From an uncultured Lutibacter sp. (GTDB lineage: Bacteria > Bacteroidota > Bacteroidia > Flavobacteriales > Flavobacteriaceae), in the NCBI RefSeq assembly GCF_947495725.1, contig NZ_CANLZZ010000002.1, positions 186,001 through 250,000 on the forward strand: 64,000 nucleotides of DNA, written 5' to 3'. Made by a program: the position numbers and the translations under genes. Positions 43,276 through 51,665 of this stretch are shown piece after piece; positions within the stretch are counted from its first letter, which is position 1; each line of letters begins with the position of its first letter. The notes beneath the pieces were generated by a model. The model had not been told where the DNA came from. It ran no database searches and worked only from the letters and a program-made list of their open reading frames with translations.

Positions 43276-44291
43276 TGAAAATATTATACGCAATTCAGGG
43301 AACAGGAAACGGGCATTTAAGTAGGGCTAAAGAAGTAATTCCGGCTATTTTGAATAGAGCTCAAGTAGATTTGTTAATAAGTGGAAACCAGGCCGAAATT
43401 AAACTAAAATACAACATAAAATATTTTTATAAAGGACTTAGTTTTTACTTTGGTAAAAATGGTGGAATTGATTTTTTTAAAACCATAATAAAAAATAATC
43501 CTATTAGAGTTTTTAAAGAAATTATAAAATGTCCAGTTAAAGACTATGATGTTGTTATAAACGATTTTGAGCCAATTTCTGCTTGGGCTTGTAAACTTAG
43601 AGGTGTAAAATGCATATCATTAAGCCATCAAGGAGCGTTATATACTGCCAATGTGCCTAAACCTAACAATAAAGATTTAATTGGGAAATTTATAATTAAA
43701 AATTATGCTAAAGGCAGTAAAAATTATGGTTTTCATTTTAAAAAATACAATAAAAATATTTATTCCCCAATTATTAGAACTGATATACGTGTATTAAAAC
43801 GTACAGAAAAAGATCATTATACAGTTTATTTACCAGCTTATTCCGATGAAAAATTAATTGAAATATTATCGAAAATAAAAGGAGTAAAATGGAAAGTATT
43901 TTCAAAAAAAACAAATAAATATTATCAGAAAAAAAACGTTTACATAAAGCCAATTAATAGTAAAAAATTTGAAAAGAGCTTGGCATCTTGTACTGGAATT
44001 TTATGTGGTGCTGGATTTGAAACACCTGCAGAAGCAATTTATTTGAAGAAAAAGTTAATGGTTATACCAATGAAAAATCAATATGAGCAGCATTTTAATG
44101 CAAAAGCTTTACAAGAAATTGGTGTGCCAGTTTTAAAATCTTTAAAGAAAAAACACATTCCAAAAATTGAAAATTGGATTAAAAATGATTTAAAAGTTTC
44201 GCTCGAATTTCCAAATGAAACGCAACAAATTGTTGATCATATTTTATATGATTTTATTAGCGAAGTTAACTTTCGGCTTATTGAAAATTAA
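43275..44291 (+). CDS. Glycosyltransferase-like protein (MJ1255 type, GT-B fold)
   Basis: 338 aa. It opens with MKILYAIQGTGNGHLSRAKE, where the GNGH loop is characteristic of this group. The C-terminal half holds the nucleotide-sugar site, CTGILCGAGFETPAEAIYLKK, followed by MKNQYEQHFNA. This layout resembles MurG and UDP-glycosyltransferases. The 1-bp overlap with the LpxH-like gene suggests joint function on a lipid or envelope glycan. Substrates are unknown. Confidence 0.85.
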   Translation: MKILYAIQGTGNGHLSRAKEVIPAILNRAQVDLLISGNQAEIKLKYNIKYFYKGLSFYFGKNGGIDFFKTIIKNNPIRVFKEIIKCPVKDYDVVINDFEPISAWACKLRGVKCISLSHQGALYTANVPKPNNKDLIGKFIIKNYAKGSKNYGFHFKKYNKNIYSPIIRTDIRVLKRTEKDHYTVYLPAYSDEKLIEILSKIKGVKWKVFSKKTNKYYQKKNVYIKPINSKKFEKSLASCTGILCGAGFETPAEAIYLKKKLMVIPMKNQYEQHFNAKALQEIGVPVLKSLKKKHIPKIENWIKNDLKVSLEFPNETQQIVDHILYDFISEVNFRLIEN

Positions 44292-44353
44292 TTTTTTTCG
44301 CATTAAATAATTGTAATTAGTATCTTTAAAAAAAGTTTATTAAAGGTATAGAA

Positions 44354-45346
44354 ATGAATTTTCAGAACAAAAATAGAAAACTAATAAGATGGGGAATAAT
44401 TGGATGTGGAGATGTTACCGAAATAAAAAGTGGACCCCCTTATTATTCAATTGAAGGATTTTCTTTGGATGCAGTAATGCGTAGAAATTATGAATTGGCA
44501 TTGGATTACGCAAAAAGGCACAACGTACCAAAATCATATGCTAATGCTGACGAATTAATTAACGATAAAGAAATTGATGCAATTTATATTGCAACACCGC
44601 CAGATACTCATAAATTTTATGGACTTAAAGTTGCTGAAGTTGGAAAACCTTGTTGTATTGAAAAACCAATGTCACCAAGTTATGCAGATAGTTTAGCTAT
44701 TTATAACGCTTTTAAAGAGACGAAAACACCTCTGTTTATTGCGTACTATAGGAGGTCGTTGCCAAGATTTACACAAGTAAAGAAATGGATAGATGATGGA
44801 GAGATAGGTGTACTTAGGCACATATCTTCATGTTTAAACATACCAGCAAGTAATTTAGATTTATCAAAAGAGTATAATTGGAGAACAGATGCTTCAATTG
44901 CACCCGCAGGATATTTTGACGATTTAGCAAGTCACGGTCTCGATTTGTTTACCTATTTTTTGGGTGATATTGAAAAGGCAAAAGGAATTAGTTTAAACCA
45001 ACAAGGATTGTATACAGCAAAAGATTCTGTAACGGCCTGTTGGGTTCATAAAAATGGGATAACGGGTTCGGGAAATTGGAATTTTGGAACAGGTTTAAAT
45101 GAAGATCGAGTAGTAATTTATGGTAGTAAAGGAAAAATAGAATTCTCTGTTTTTAATGAAAACCCAATAGTCTTAAATTCTAATACAAAAAATGAAAGTC
45201 TTATTATTGAGCACCCTAAAAATGTTCAATATTATCATATTTTAAACATGAGAGATGCTCTTTTGAATGAGTTTAACCATCCTTCAACAGGAAAAAGTGG
45301 TTTGCATACAAGTTGGGTAATGGATAAAATACTAGGAGTATTATAA
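44354..45346 (+). CDS. Gfo/Idh/MocA-family oxidoreductase
   Basis: 330 aa. The N-terminal Rossmann domain begins IRWGIIGCGDVTEIKSGP-like (GxGxxx) and includes IYIATPPDTHKFYGL and CIEKPMSPSY, with the conserved Lys of the EKP motif. The C-terminal alpha/beta domain has APAGYFDDLASHGLDL, carrying the conserved His of the family. These enzymes oxidise or reduce sugars, inositols or related compounds with NAD(P). The substrate is not predictable. It is convergent with the nuo operon, with stop codons 1 bp apart. A second family member is at 61753-62730. Confidence 0.93.
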   Translation: MNFQNKNRKLIRWGIIGCGDVTEIKSGPPYYSIEGFSLDAVMRRNYELALDYAKRHNVPKSYANADELINDKEIDAIYIATPPDTHKFYGLKVAEVGKPCCIEKPMSPSYADSLAIYNAFKETKTPLFIAYYRRSLPRFTQVKKWIDDGEIGVLRHISSCLNIPASNLDLSKEYNWRTDASIAPAGYFDDLASHGLDLFTYFLGDIEKAKGISLNQQGLYTAKDSVTACWVHKNGITGSGNWNFGTGLNEDRVVIYGSKGKIEFSVFNENPIVLNSNTKNESLIIEHPKNVQYYHILNMRDALLNEFNHPSTGKSGLHTSWVMDKILGVL

Positions 45347-45347
45347 A

Positions 45348-45674
45348 CTAATTGGCATAATTCCAATAATGAGGATTAGTATCATCAGTTTTTTGGTTCC
45401 AATAATCTTGAGTTACTTTTCTACCATCTAATGTTTTGAGTTTGCGTTCGAAAACCCAAATAGTTGGGTTAAAAACCATATCAGTAACGGCAACTGTATA
45501 CAACTGAGGTTCTTCTTCAGTTTTTCTTTTTTCTTCTTGAATTATAACTTCAAAACCATTATGTTCCAATAATTTTTGAAGAAAATTTTTACGATTCTCA
45601 TCAATCTTTTTTTCAACAAAAGTTACTCTAGTATCTCCAATGCTTCCAAAAGTATGTTTTCCTGCTAATGCCAT
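45348..45674 (-). CDS. Conserved-looking small protein at the 3' end of the nuo operon
   Basis: 108 aa, soluble, with mixed alpha/beta character. It begins MALAGKHTFGSIGDTR and ends in an aromatic/Asn-rich tail (NPHYWNYAN). It starts 4 bp after the nuoN stop, so it is the last gene of the nuo transcript. There is no signal peptide or membrane segment and no known motif. It may be an assembly or accessory factor of complex I, but that rests on position only. Confidence 0.7.
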   Translation of the reverse strand: MALAGKHTFGSIGDTRVTFVEKKIDENRKNFLQKLLEHNGFEVIIQEEKRKTEEEPQLYTVAVTDMVFNPTIWVFERKLKTLDGRKVTQDYWNQKTDDTNPHYWNYAN

Positions 45675-45678
45675 AATC

Positions 45679-47106
45679 TTAATTTAAAACGCTACTTAAT
45701 TCATAAATATAATCGTATAATGGACTGTATAATCCTAATACCAAAATTCCAATAACTGTAATTAATAAGCCTAAACGCATATAAAGTTTATTTTTAAAAA
45801 ACGGAATTGGATTTTCGTTCTTTCTAATAAACATTGCTCTAATTACCAATAAATAGTAATACAATGATATTGTTACGTTAACAACGGCTAAAAACACCAA
45901 TAAATAGTATCCTTTACTTGCAGCTGCCGTAAATAGGAAAAACTTACCAAAAAATCCTGCAACTGGTGGAATACCCGCTAATGAAAATAGTGCGAACATC
46001 ATTATCAAACTTAATAATGGGTTGGTTCTATATAAGCCATTATAATCATCCATATTTTCTTTTCCTGTTTTTAACGAAATTGCTTGTACAACTCCAAAAG
46101 CAGCAAGGTTAGAAAATATATAAATCAATACAAAATAAACAATAGTAGCAACACCTAATTGTGTTCCTGTTATTAAACCTAGTAAAATAAATCCAGCTTG
46201 TGCAATAGATGAAAATGCCAAAAAACGTTTCATATTTTTTTGTCGAAGTGCAAATAAATTACCAGTAAACATAGTTGCTAATGCCACTACATAAACCAAG
46301 TTTTCCCAAACGTGCATTAATGGTTTAAAAATACTAAACATTAATATCATTAAAATAAAAACAGCTGCACCTTTTGAAATTACTGATAAATAAGAAGCAA
46401 CACTAATTGGAGCTCCTTCATAAACATCAGCAGTCCAAAAATGAAATGGTACTAACGATATTTTAAAAGCCAATCCGGTAAAGAAAAGTATAAACCCTAA
46501 AATTGTTAAGTTGTTTGCAGTAATTATGGCAATAATATCATTAAAATAAATGGAACCCGAAGTCGCATATAACATTGAAATACCAAATAATGATACGCCA
46601 GAGGCCAAAGCAGCTGAAAGTATTAATTTGATACCTGCTTCACTAGAAATTCTTTTAGATACTTCAAAAGCGGCTAAAGCAGCTAATGGAAGAGTAGATA
46701 GTTCTAATCCTATATAAAACATTAAGAAATCACCCGAAGAAATCATAAAATACATTCCTAAAAGTGATGAGAATAGTAAAATAAAAAATTCTGTACCCCT
46801 ATTTTGTGAAACAATTTTTTCTTGAATCCAATCTGCGGATTGCAACAATATAATTAGCACACCAACATTCAATACATTTTTAAAGAAATGAATTAAATTA
46901 TTAGATTGAAAAGAGCCTCCAAACAAACTACTTTCTTCTAAGTGTAAAAATCCAACGGCTGTATGAATTGCAAACAAAAACACGCCTAAATGGACAAGAC
47001 TTTCTTTTTTGTTTTTATGTATAAAAATTTCTCCTACTAATAATAACAATGTTATTGCTAGCAGTAAAATTTCGTGTCTCATTAATAAAAAATTACTAAA
47101 ATTCAT
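45679..47106 (-). CDS. nuoN: NADH-quinone oxidoreductase subunit N
   Basis: 475 aa with about 14 membrane helices. It is an antiporter-like subunit with the proton_antipo_M region, including the conserved Lys in AGLAFKISLVPFHFWTADVYEGAP and FSSIAQAGFILLG. It is one of three proton-pumping antiporter-like subunits of complex I. It follows nuoM after an 87-bp gap. Confidence 0.96.
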   Translation of the reverse strand: MNFSNFLLMRHEILLLAITLLLLVGEIFIHKNKKESLVHLGVFLFAIHTAVGFLHLEESSLFGGSFQSNNLIHFFKNVLNVGVLIILLQSADWIQEKIVSQNRGTEFFILLFSSLLGMYFMISSGDFLMFYIGLELSTLPLAALAAFEVSKRISSEAGIKLILSAALASGVSLFGISMLYATSGSIYFNDIIAIITANNLTILGFILFFTGLAFKISLVPFHFWTADVYEGAPISVASYLSVISKGAAVFILMILMFSIFKPLMHVWENLVYVVALATMFTGNLFALRQKNMKRFLAFSSIAQAGFILLGLITGTQLGVATIVYFVLIYIFSNLAAFGVVQAISLKTGKENMDDYNGLYRTNPLLSLIMMFALFSLAGIPPVAGFFGKFFLFTAAASKGYYLLVFLAVVNVTISLYYYLLVIRAMFIRKNENPIPFFKNKLYMRLGLLITVIGILVLGLYSPLYDYIYELSSVLN

Positions 47107-47193
47107 TATTTTAATTTATTTCGTTTTTAATAAAAATCACTTCAATTGTACCCAGTGATGTTAAAACTTCTGTATTCAAACTTCTTACTTTTT

Positions 47194-48681
47194 TTACAAT
47201 ACTCCTTGAATAAACGGTTCTAAACTTGCCAAAATCATATTACTTAACCAAAGTGGTGCAACTCCCATTGCTACAATTGGAATTAGTAATAGTAAAATCC
47301 CTGTTTTTTCGTACCAAGTAACTTTTGGTAAGTTTAAAAACTCTGAATTTTTAACTGGTCCCATTAACATAATTCCAACTACACGTAAAATGTAAACAGC
47401 AGTTACAACAATTGCCGAAACTGAAATTATGGTTGCAACTCTATAGAATAGTTCTTCATTTTGAAATGCACCTACAAATATGTTCATCTCAGCAACAAAA
47501 CCACTAAAACCGGGTAAACCTAAAGAGGCTAATCCTGCGATTACATAAATAGCTGAAATAAATGGTATCACTTTTAATAATCCTCCTAGTTTAGTAATAT
47601 CTCTGGTGTGTGTTCTACCGTAAATCATTCCAATTAAGGCAAAGAATAATGCGGTCATAAATCCGTGAGAAAGCGATTGTAAAATGGCTCCGTTCCAAGC
47701 AGTTTTATTCAACATTAATAAAGCGAATAGCACCATTCCAAGGTGACTCACCGAAGAGTAAGCGTTGATATATTTTAAATCTTTTTGTTTAATCGCTCCA
47801 AAAGCTCCATAAATTACGCCGGTTGCTGCAAGAATAATAAAGAACCAATCCCAATGCAATGCACCTTCTGGTAATAAATACATTGCCACTCTAAATACTC
47901 CGTATCCACCAAGTTTCATCAATACACCTGCGTGTAACATAGAAACTGCTGTTGGTGCAGATGCGTGACCATCTGGTGACCAAGTGTGAAATGGAAATAA
48001 AGCTCCCAAAACTGCAAACCCGATAAAAGTTAAAGGGAAAAATAATTTTTGAGCTTCGAAAGGAATATTTACTTGTGCAATTTCAATAATATTAAAAGTT
48101 AAAGCTCCACCATCTGCATTCGAATTGAAATATATTCCTAATACACCAACCAGTAAAACAGCAGATGCTCCCATTAACATTAAGGTTAATTTCATTGCTG
48201 AATACTCTTTCGGGCCGGTTCCCCAAATACCAATTAATAAATACATTGGAATTACCGCTATTTCGTAAAAAACAAACATTGTAAATAAGTCAATTGAAAT
48301 AAAGAACCCGTAAACTCCGGTAGATAAAACTAACAAAGAGATAAAAAATTCTTTAGGTAAATCTGCTATTTTCCAAGAAATAAAAACTCCTGCTAAAACA
48401 ACAATAGCAGTTAGTAAAAGTAAAGCAACTGAAATTCCATCAACACCAATGGCGTAATGAATGTTGAACTGTTCAAACCAAACAACATCTTTGGTAAACA
48501 CCATAATACTATCGTTAATTGCTCTTTCTTTGAAGTAAGCAAAAACTAAATTGATGGCCATTCCAAGTTGAATTAAACTTCCAACCATTGAAACTATTCG
48601 CGCCTGTTTTAAACCTTTAGTAAAAACCAAGGCTATTATTGTTAACACAGGAACGGTGACAAAAAGTGATAAAATATCCAT
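47194..48681 (-). CDS. nuoM: NADH-quinone oxidoreductase subunit M
   Basis: 495 aa, polytopic. NuoM signatures are the conserved Glu in FVFYEIAVIPMYLLIG, FPFHTWSPDGHASAPTAVS, AYSSVSHLGMVLFAL and GLPGFSGFVAE. It is an antiporter-like proton-pumping subunit. It is separated from nuoL by 161 bp that hold a degraded palindromic repeat. Confidence 0.97.
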   Translation of the reverse strand: MDILSLFVTVPVLTIIALVFTKGLKQARIVSMVGSLIQLGMAINLVFAYFKERAINDSIMVFTKDVVWFEQFNIHYAIGVDGISVALLLLTAIVVLAGVFISWKIADLPKEFFISLLVLSTGVYGFFISIDLFTMFVFYEIAVIPMYLLIGIWGTGPKEYSAMKLTLMLMGASAVLLVGVLGIYFNSNADGGALTFNIIEIAQVNIPFEAQKLFFPLTFIGFAVLGALFPFHTWSPDGHASAPTAVSMLHAGVLMKLGGYGVFRVAMYLLPEGALHWDWFFIILAATGVIYGAFGAIKQKDLKYINAYSSVSHLGMVLFALLMLNKTAWNGAILQSLSHGFMTALFFALIGMIYGRTHTRDITKLGGLLKVIPFISAIYVIAGLASLGLPGFSGFVAEMNIFVGAFQNEELFYRVATIISVSAIVVTAVYILRVVGIMLMGPVKNSEFLNLPKVTWYEKTGILLLLIPIVAMGVAPLWLSNMILASLEPFIQGVL

Positions 48682-48721
48682 AATTATTTTTTCTAAATAA
48701 TAGTTGAAATTGGTTTATGAA

Positions 48722-48806
48722 CATCTTCATTCTTAACTTGTTTAAGAATCTCATCATATTGAGTGCTGATTCTTTTGAGAACCTGAAACAAGTTTAGGTT
48801 GAGGTA
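48722..48806. repeat. Degenerate palindromic repeat between nuoL and nuoM
   Basis: The left arm (48724-48755) carries TTCATTCTTAACTTGTTTAA then GAATCTCATC. The right arm ends at about 48806 and is an inverted copy (CCTAAACTTGTTTCAGG on the minus strand). The left arm matches the left arm of the repeat at 50803-50882 at 28 of 31 positions, so the two are copies of one element. Confidence 0.8.
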
Positions 48807-48842
48807 TAATTCAATATTTGTCAATTTCATTTTATTAATTTT

Positions 48843-50762
48843 TTAACTAGTCCATAAATAAGTAAATACTAAAGCAATAATCACTACCCCGGCAATAAAA
48901 GCAAAAGCATAATCTTGTACTTTACCAGATTGCATTCCTTTTATTTTTTCTGAAACCACAACGGTTTTATTACCAATACCTTCCATTGTGCCATCTACAA
49001 TCTTCTTGTCGAATTTGGCAATGTTTCCTGCAACTCCATTGAATAAAATCTTTTTGGTAACGAACATATAAATCTCATCAAAATAAAATTTATCGCTAGC
49101 CCACTTGTAAAAAGGTCCAAATGCGTTTGCGAATTTAACTGACAAGTCATTTTCTTTTTTATAGAATATCCAAGCCAATCCAATTCCAGTAAAACCAACT
49201 ACTGTGGCTACAATGGCTAAAGGAATGTTTAAATGAGCTTCAAATCCAATTCTGTCAGGTGCTATATATTCACTAAAATGAATAAATCCTGAAAAAATAG
49301 TTATCAAAGCCAATACGATTAAAGGAAATGTCATTGATAAAGGTGATTCGTGTGGTGCGTGTTTGTATTGTGTGTTTTTTCCCCAGAAAATTCCGAAGTA
49401 TAATCTAAACATATAAAAAGCAGTTAACCCAGCAACAAAAACACCAACACCATAAATTAGTTTGTTGTGTTCAAAAGCAGCAACTAAAATTTCATCTTTA
49501 CTCCAGAAACCCGAAAGTGGAAAAACTCCTGAAATGGCTAAAGCAGCAATTAAAAATGTAGCATTTGTAATTGGCATATACTTTCGTAAACCTCCCATAT
49601 CTTTTAAATAATTACTATGTACAGCGTGTATTACAGAACCTGCGCCTAGGAATAATAATGCTTTAAACATGGCGTGTGTAAACAAGTGGAACATAGAAGC
49701 CATATAACCAACACCTTCATGTCCATCGTATCCTGAAACTCCTAAAGCCAACATCATATAACCTAGTTGTGACATTGTTGAAAATGCTAAAACACGTTTA
49801 ATATCGGTTTGGGTAATAGCAATAATTGCAGCGAATAATGAAGAAAATGCTCCTACATACGCTACAATATTTAAAGCGAATCCATCTTCAATAAAATAAT
49901 ACATTGGAAAAAGACGCGCTACTAAATAAACACCCGCAACAACCATTGTAGCTGCGTGTATTAATGCTGAAACCGGTGTTGGACCTTCCATTGCATCTGG
50001 TAACCAAATATGTAAAGGAAACATAGCAGATTTTCCGGCACCACCTATAAACATTAAAATTAATGCCCAAGTTAAAACCGATAAGCCCATGAATGAAGTA
50101 GATGCCCAATTTAAAATGGCACTTCCTTCAGGATTATTTAGCGTTTCAAAATCAAAAGTTCCTGCGTAATATCCAACTATTAAAATTCCTATTAAGAAAC
50201 CTAAATCAGCAAAACGAGTAACTATAAATGCCTTTTTTGCTGCGGCTACTGCTGAATTTTTTGTATAATAATAACCTATTAATAAATATGATGAAACACC
50301 TACTAATTCCCAAAAAATATAAATTTGAAATAGGTTAGTGGCTAAAACTAGTCCAAACATTGAAAATGAAAATAAGCCTAAAAAAGCAAAGAATTTAGTG
50401 TATCCTTCATCTCCTTTCATATAACCTCTGCTATAAATGTGTACCATTAACGATATTATAGAAACAACAATTAACATCATTATTGAAATTGGATCAACTA
50501 ATACACCCATGTCAATAGCGAGGGTATCAGTAAAAATCATCCAAGTTGTTTTATGAACAAGTGTTTGGTAAACTCCATCAACTTTTCCGTGAACAAAAAA
50601 GTATTGATATGCAGAATAAAATGATAATAGGGTTGAGGTTAATAAACCAGCAACACCAATATAGCCAGAAACAGCTGGTTTAATTTTTTGATTAAAAATT
50701 CCTAACAGTAAAAAAGCTGCTAGAGGAATTAACGGAATTAATATGATATATGTAAAATTCAT
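48843..50762 (-). CDS. nuoL: NADH-quinone oxidoreductase subunit L
   Basis: 639 aa, the largest antiporter-like subunit, with about 16 membrane helices. It has the family landmarks FWELVGVSSYLLIGYY, MFPLHIWLPDAMEGPTPVSA, AFSTMSQLGYMMLALG and FSGFWSKDEIL, then a C-terminal extension with the lateral helix and an extra membrane segment. It is a proton-pumping arm subunit of complex I. It lies between nuoK and nuoM, flanked on both sides by repeat-bearing gaps. Confidence 0.97.
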   Translation of the reverse strand: MNFTYIILIPLIPLAAFLLLGIFNQKIKPAVSGYIGVAGLLTSTLLSFYSAYQYFFVHGKVDGVYQTLVHKTTWMIFTDTLAIDMGVLVDPISIMMLIVVSIISLMVHIYSRGYMKGDEGYTKFFAFLGLFSFSMFGLVLATNLFQIYIFWELVGVSSYLLIGYYYTKNSAVAAAKKAFIVTRFADLGFLIGILIVGYYAGTFDFETLNNPEGSAILNWASTSFMGLSVLTWALILMFIGGAGKSAMFPLHIWLPDAMEGPTPVSALIHAATMVVAGVYLVARLFPMYYFIEDGFALNIVAYVGAFSSLFAAIIAITQTDIKRVLAFSTMSQLGYMMLALGVSGYDGHEGVGYMASMFHLFTHAMFKALLFLGAGSVIHAVHSNYLKDMGGLRKYMPITNATFLIAALAISGVFPLSGFWSKDEILVAAFEHNKLIYGVGVFVAGLTAFYMFRLYFGIFWGKNTQYKHAPHESPLSMTFPLIVLALITIFSGFIHFSEYIAPDRIGFEAHLNIPLAIVATVVGFTGIGLAWIFYKKENDLSVKFANAFGPFYKWASDKFYFDEIYMFVTKKILFNGVAGNIAKFDKKIVDGTMEGIGNKTVVVSEKIKGMQSGKVQDYAFAFIAGVVIIALVFTYLWTS

Positions 50763-50802
50763 TTTTTTAAGTTTAGAGTGAACTATTAGAAATTAATTTT
50801 GT

Positions 50803-50882
50803 CGTCATTCTGAACTTGTTTCAGAATCTCATCAGAGTGATTGAAAATTAGAGTGAGAGCCTGAATCAAGTTCAGGTTGACG
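50803..50882. repeat. Palindromic repeat between nuoK and nuoL
   Basis: About 30-bp inverted arms match at 24 of 30 positions. The left arm has CGTCATTCTGAACTTGTTTC then AGAATCTCA, and the right arm is its complement with six changes. Each arm also contains a small inner hairpin, CTGAA-N5-TTCAG. It ends in a T run after GACG, so it could also act as an RNA structure within the nuo transcript. Confidence 0.88.
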
Positions 50883-50920
50883 ATTTTTTTTAAATTCATT
50901 GTGTTCCTTTTTACTTTATT

Positions 50921-51238
50921 TTAATACTTCATAATTTCAGTGTCTTTAACTTCTACAGAAGCAATTTGTCTGTATAGGTTAATAATAATAGCAACTGCTA
51001 AAGCTGTTTCGGCAGCGGCAACGGCAATTATAAAAATGGAGAAAATGACTCCTTGTAACATATCTGGATATAAATATTTGTTGATAACAACAAAGTTTAT
51101 AACTGATGCATTCAATATCAATTCAATTGACATTAATATTGAAATCAAATTTTTCCGTGTTAAAAAACCATAAACTCCAATAAAGAATAGGATAGAAGTA
51201 ACGGTCAATATTTCGTAAATGCTTATTCCGGCTATCAT
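50921..51238 (-). CDS. nuoK: NADH-quinone oxidoreductase subunit K
   Basis: 105 aa from the chosen ATG at 51238. An upstream in-frame start at 51280 would add 14 residues encoded by the GAAGTC repeat and not matching the family. It has three membrane helices, the second containing the conserved Glu in LISILMSIELILNASVI, and AAETALAVAIIINLYR with the second conserved Glu. It is part of the proton path of complex I. Confidence 0.95.
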   Translation of the reverse strand: MIAGISIYEILTVTSILFFIGVYGFLTRKNLISILMSIELILNASVINFVVINKYLYPDMLQGVIFSIFIIAVAAAETALAVAIIINLYRQIASVEVKDTEIMKY

Positions 51239-51251
51239 ATTTTTAAAGTTT

Positions 51252-51300
51252 GAAGTCCGAAGTCTGAAGCCTGAGGACAAAAGAAAGAAGACTGAAGTTG
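51252..51300 (+). repeat. GAAGTC-type repeat, left flank of the four-helix-bundle gene
   Basis: Tandem purine-rich units GAAGTCCGAAGTCTGAAG (51252-51269), then CCTGAGGAC and AGAAGACTGAAG. An inverted copy at 51686-51703 matches at 15 of 18 positions, so the two bracket the gene at 51309-51662. Confidence 0.72.
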
Positions 51301-51308
51301 ATTTTTCA

Positions 51309-51662
51309 TTATTTTATATTTTTTCTAAAAGCAATCATCATATTCATTAGATTAAATGACGCTTCATAATATTTATTAAATTCTTGTTCTGTAATATATT
51401 CTCTTCTATAAGCTTTGTGTAAACAGGTTACAACTTCAGCTAAAGATCTTATGGAATAACCCATAAAACGTTTGAATTCAGGATTTGTTTGTCCTATTGA
51501 GCCTTCAGAAATATTTAATGCTACAGAATCTACAGCTCTTCTAATTTGAGATGAAAGATTGTATATTTCTTTATTAGGAAATTTTTCTGACAATAAATTA
51601 ATGTCTTCCCCAATTTCCATAGCTTTCTGCCAAATCAATAAGTTTTCAAATTTGAATTTCAT
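51309..51662 (-). CDS. Four-helix-bundle protein (23S rRNA intervening-sequence/S23 type) inserted in the nuo operon
   Basis: 117 aa, almost wholly helical. It has the family pattern: FENLLIWQKAMEIGEDI at the start, YNLSSQIRRAVDSVALNISEGSIG in the middle, and EVVTCLHKAYRREYIT. Relatives are encoded in intervening sequences of 23S rRNA genes and, more distantly, as Avd accessory proteins of diversity-generating retroelements. Here it lies between nuoJ and nuoK with the same orientation, starting 3 bp after the nuoJ stop. Inverted GAAGTC-type repeats lie on both sides. It has no known role in complex I and looks like a mobile or parasitic cassette. Its function is unknown. Confidence 0.9.
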   Translation of the reverse strand: MKFKFENLLIWQKAMEIGEDINLLSEKFPNKEIYNLSSQIRRAVDSVALNISEGSIGQTNPEFKRFMGYSIRSLAEVVTCLHKAYRREYITEQEFNKYYEASFNLMNMMIAFRKNIK

Positions 51663-51665
51663 AAT

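Noticed and set aside
47107-47193. Hairpin ATCACT...AGTGAT in the nuoM-nuoN gap as a further copy of the palindromic repeat
   Set aside because: Only a 6-bp stem with a 12-nt loop, and no match to the head or tail of the repeats at 48722 and 50803.
51309-51662. Four-helix-bundle gene as the Avd protein of a diversity-generating retroelement
   Set aside because: No reverse transcriptase or template/variable repeat pair is present in the surrounding nuo region.
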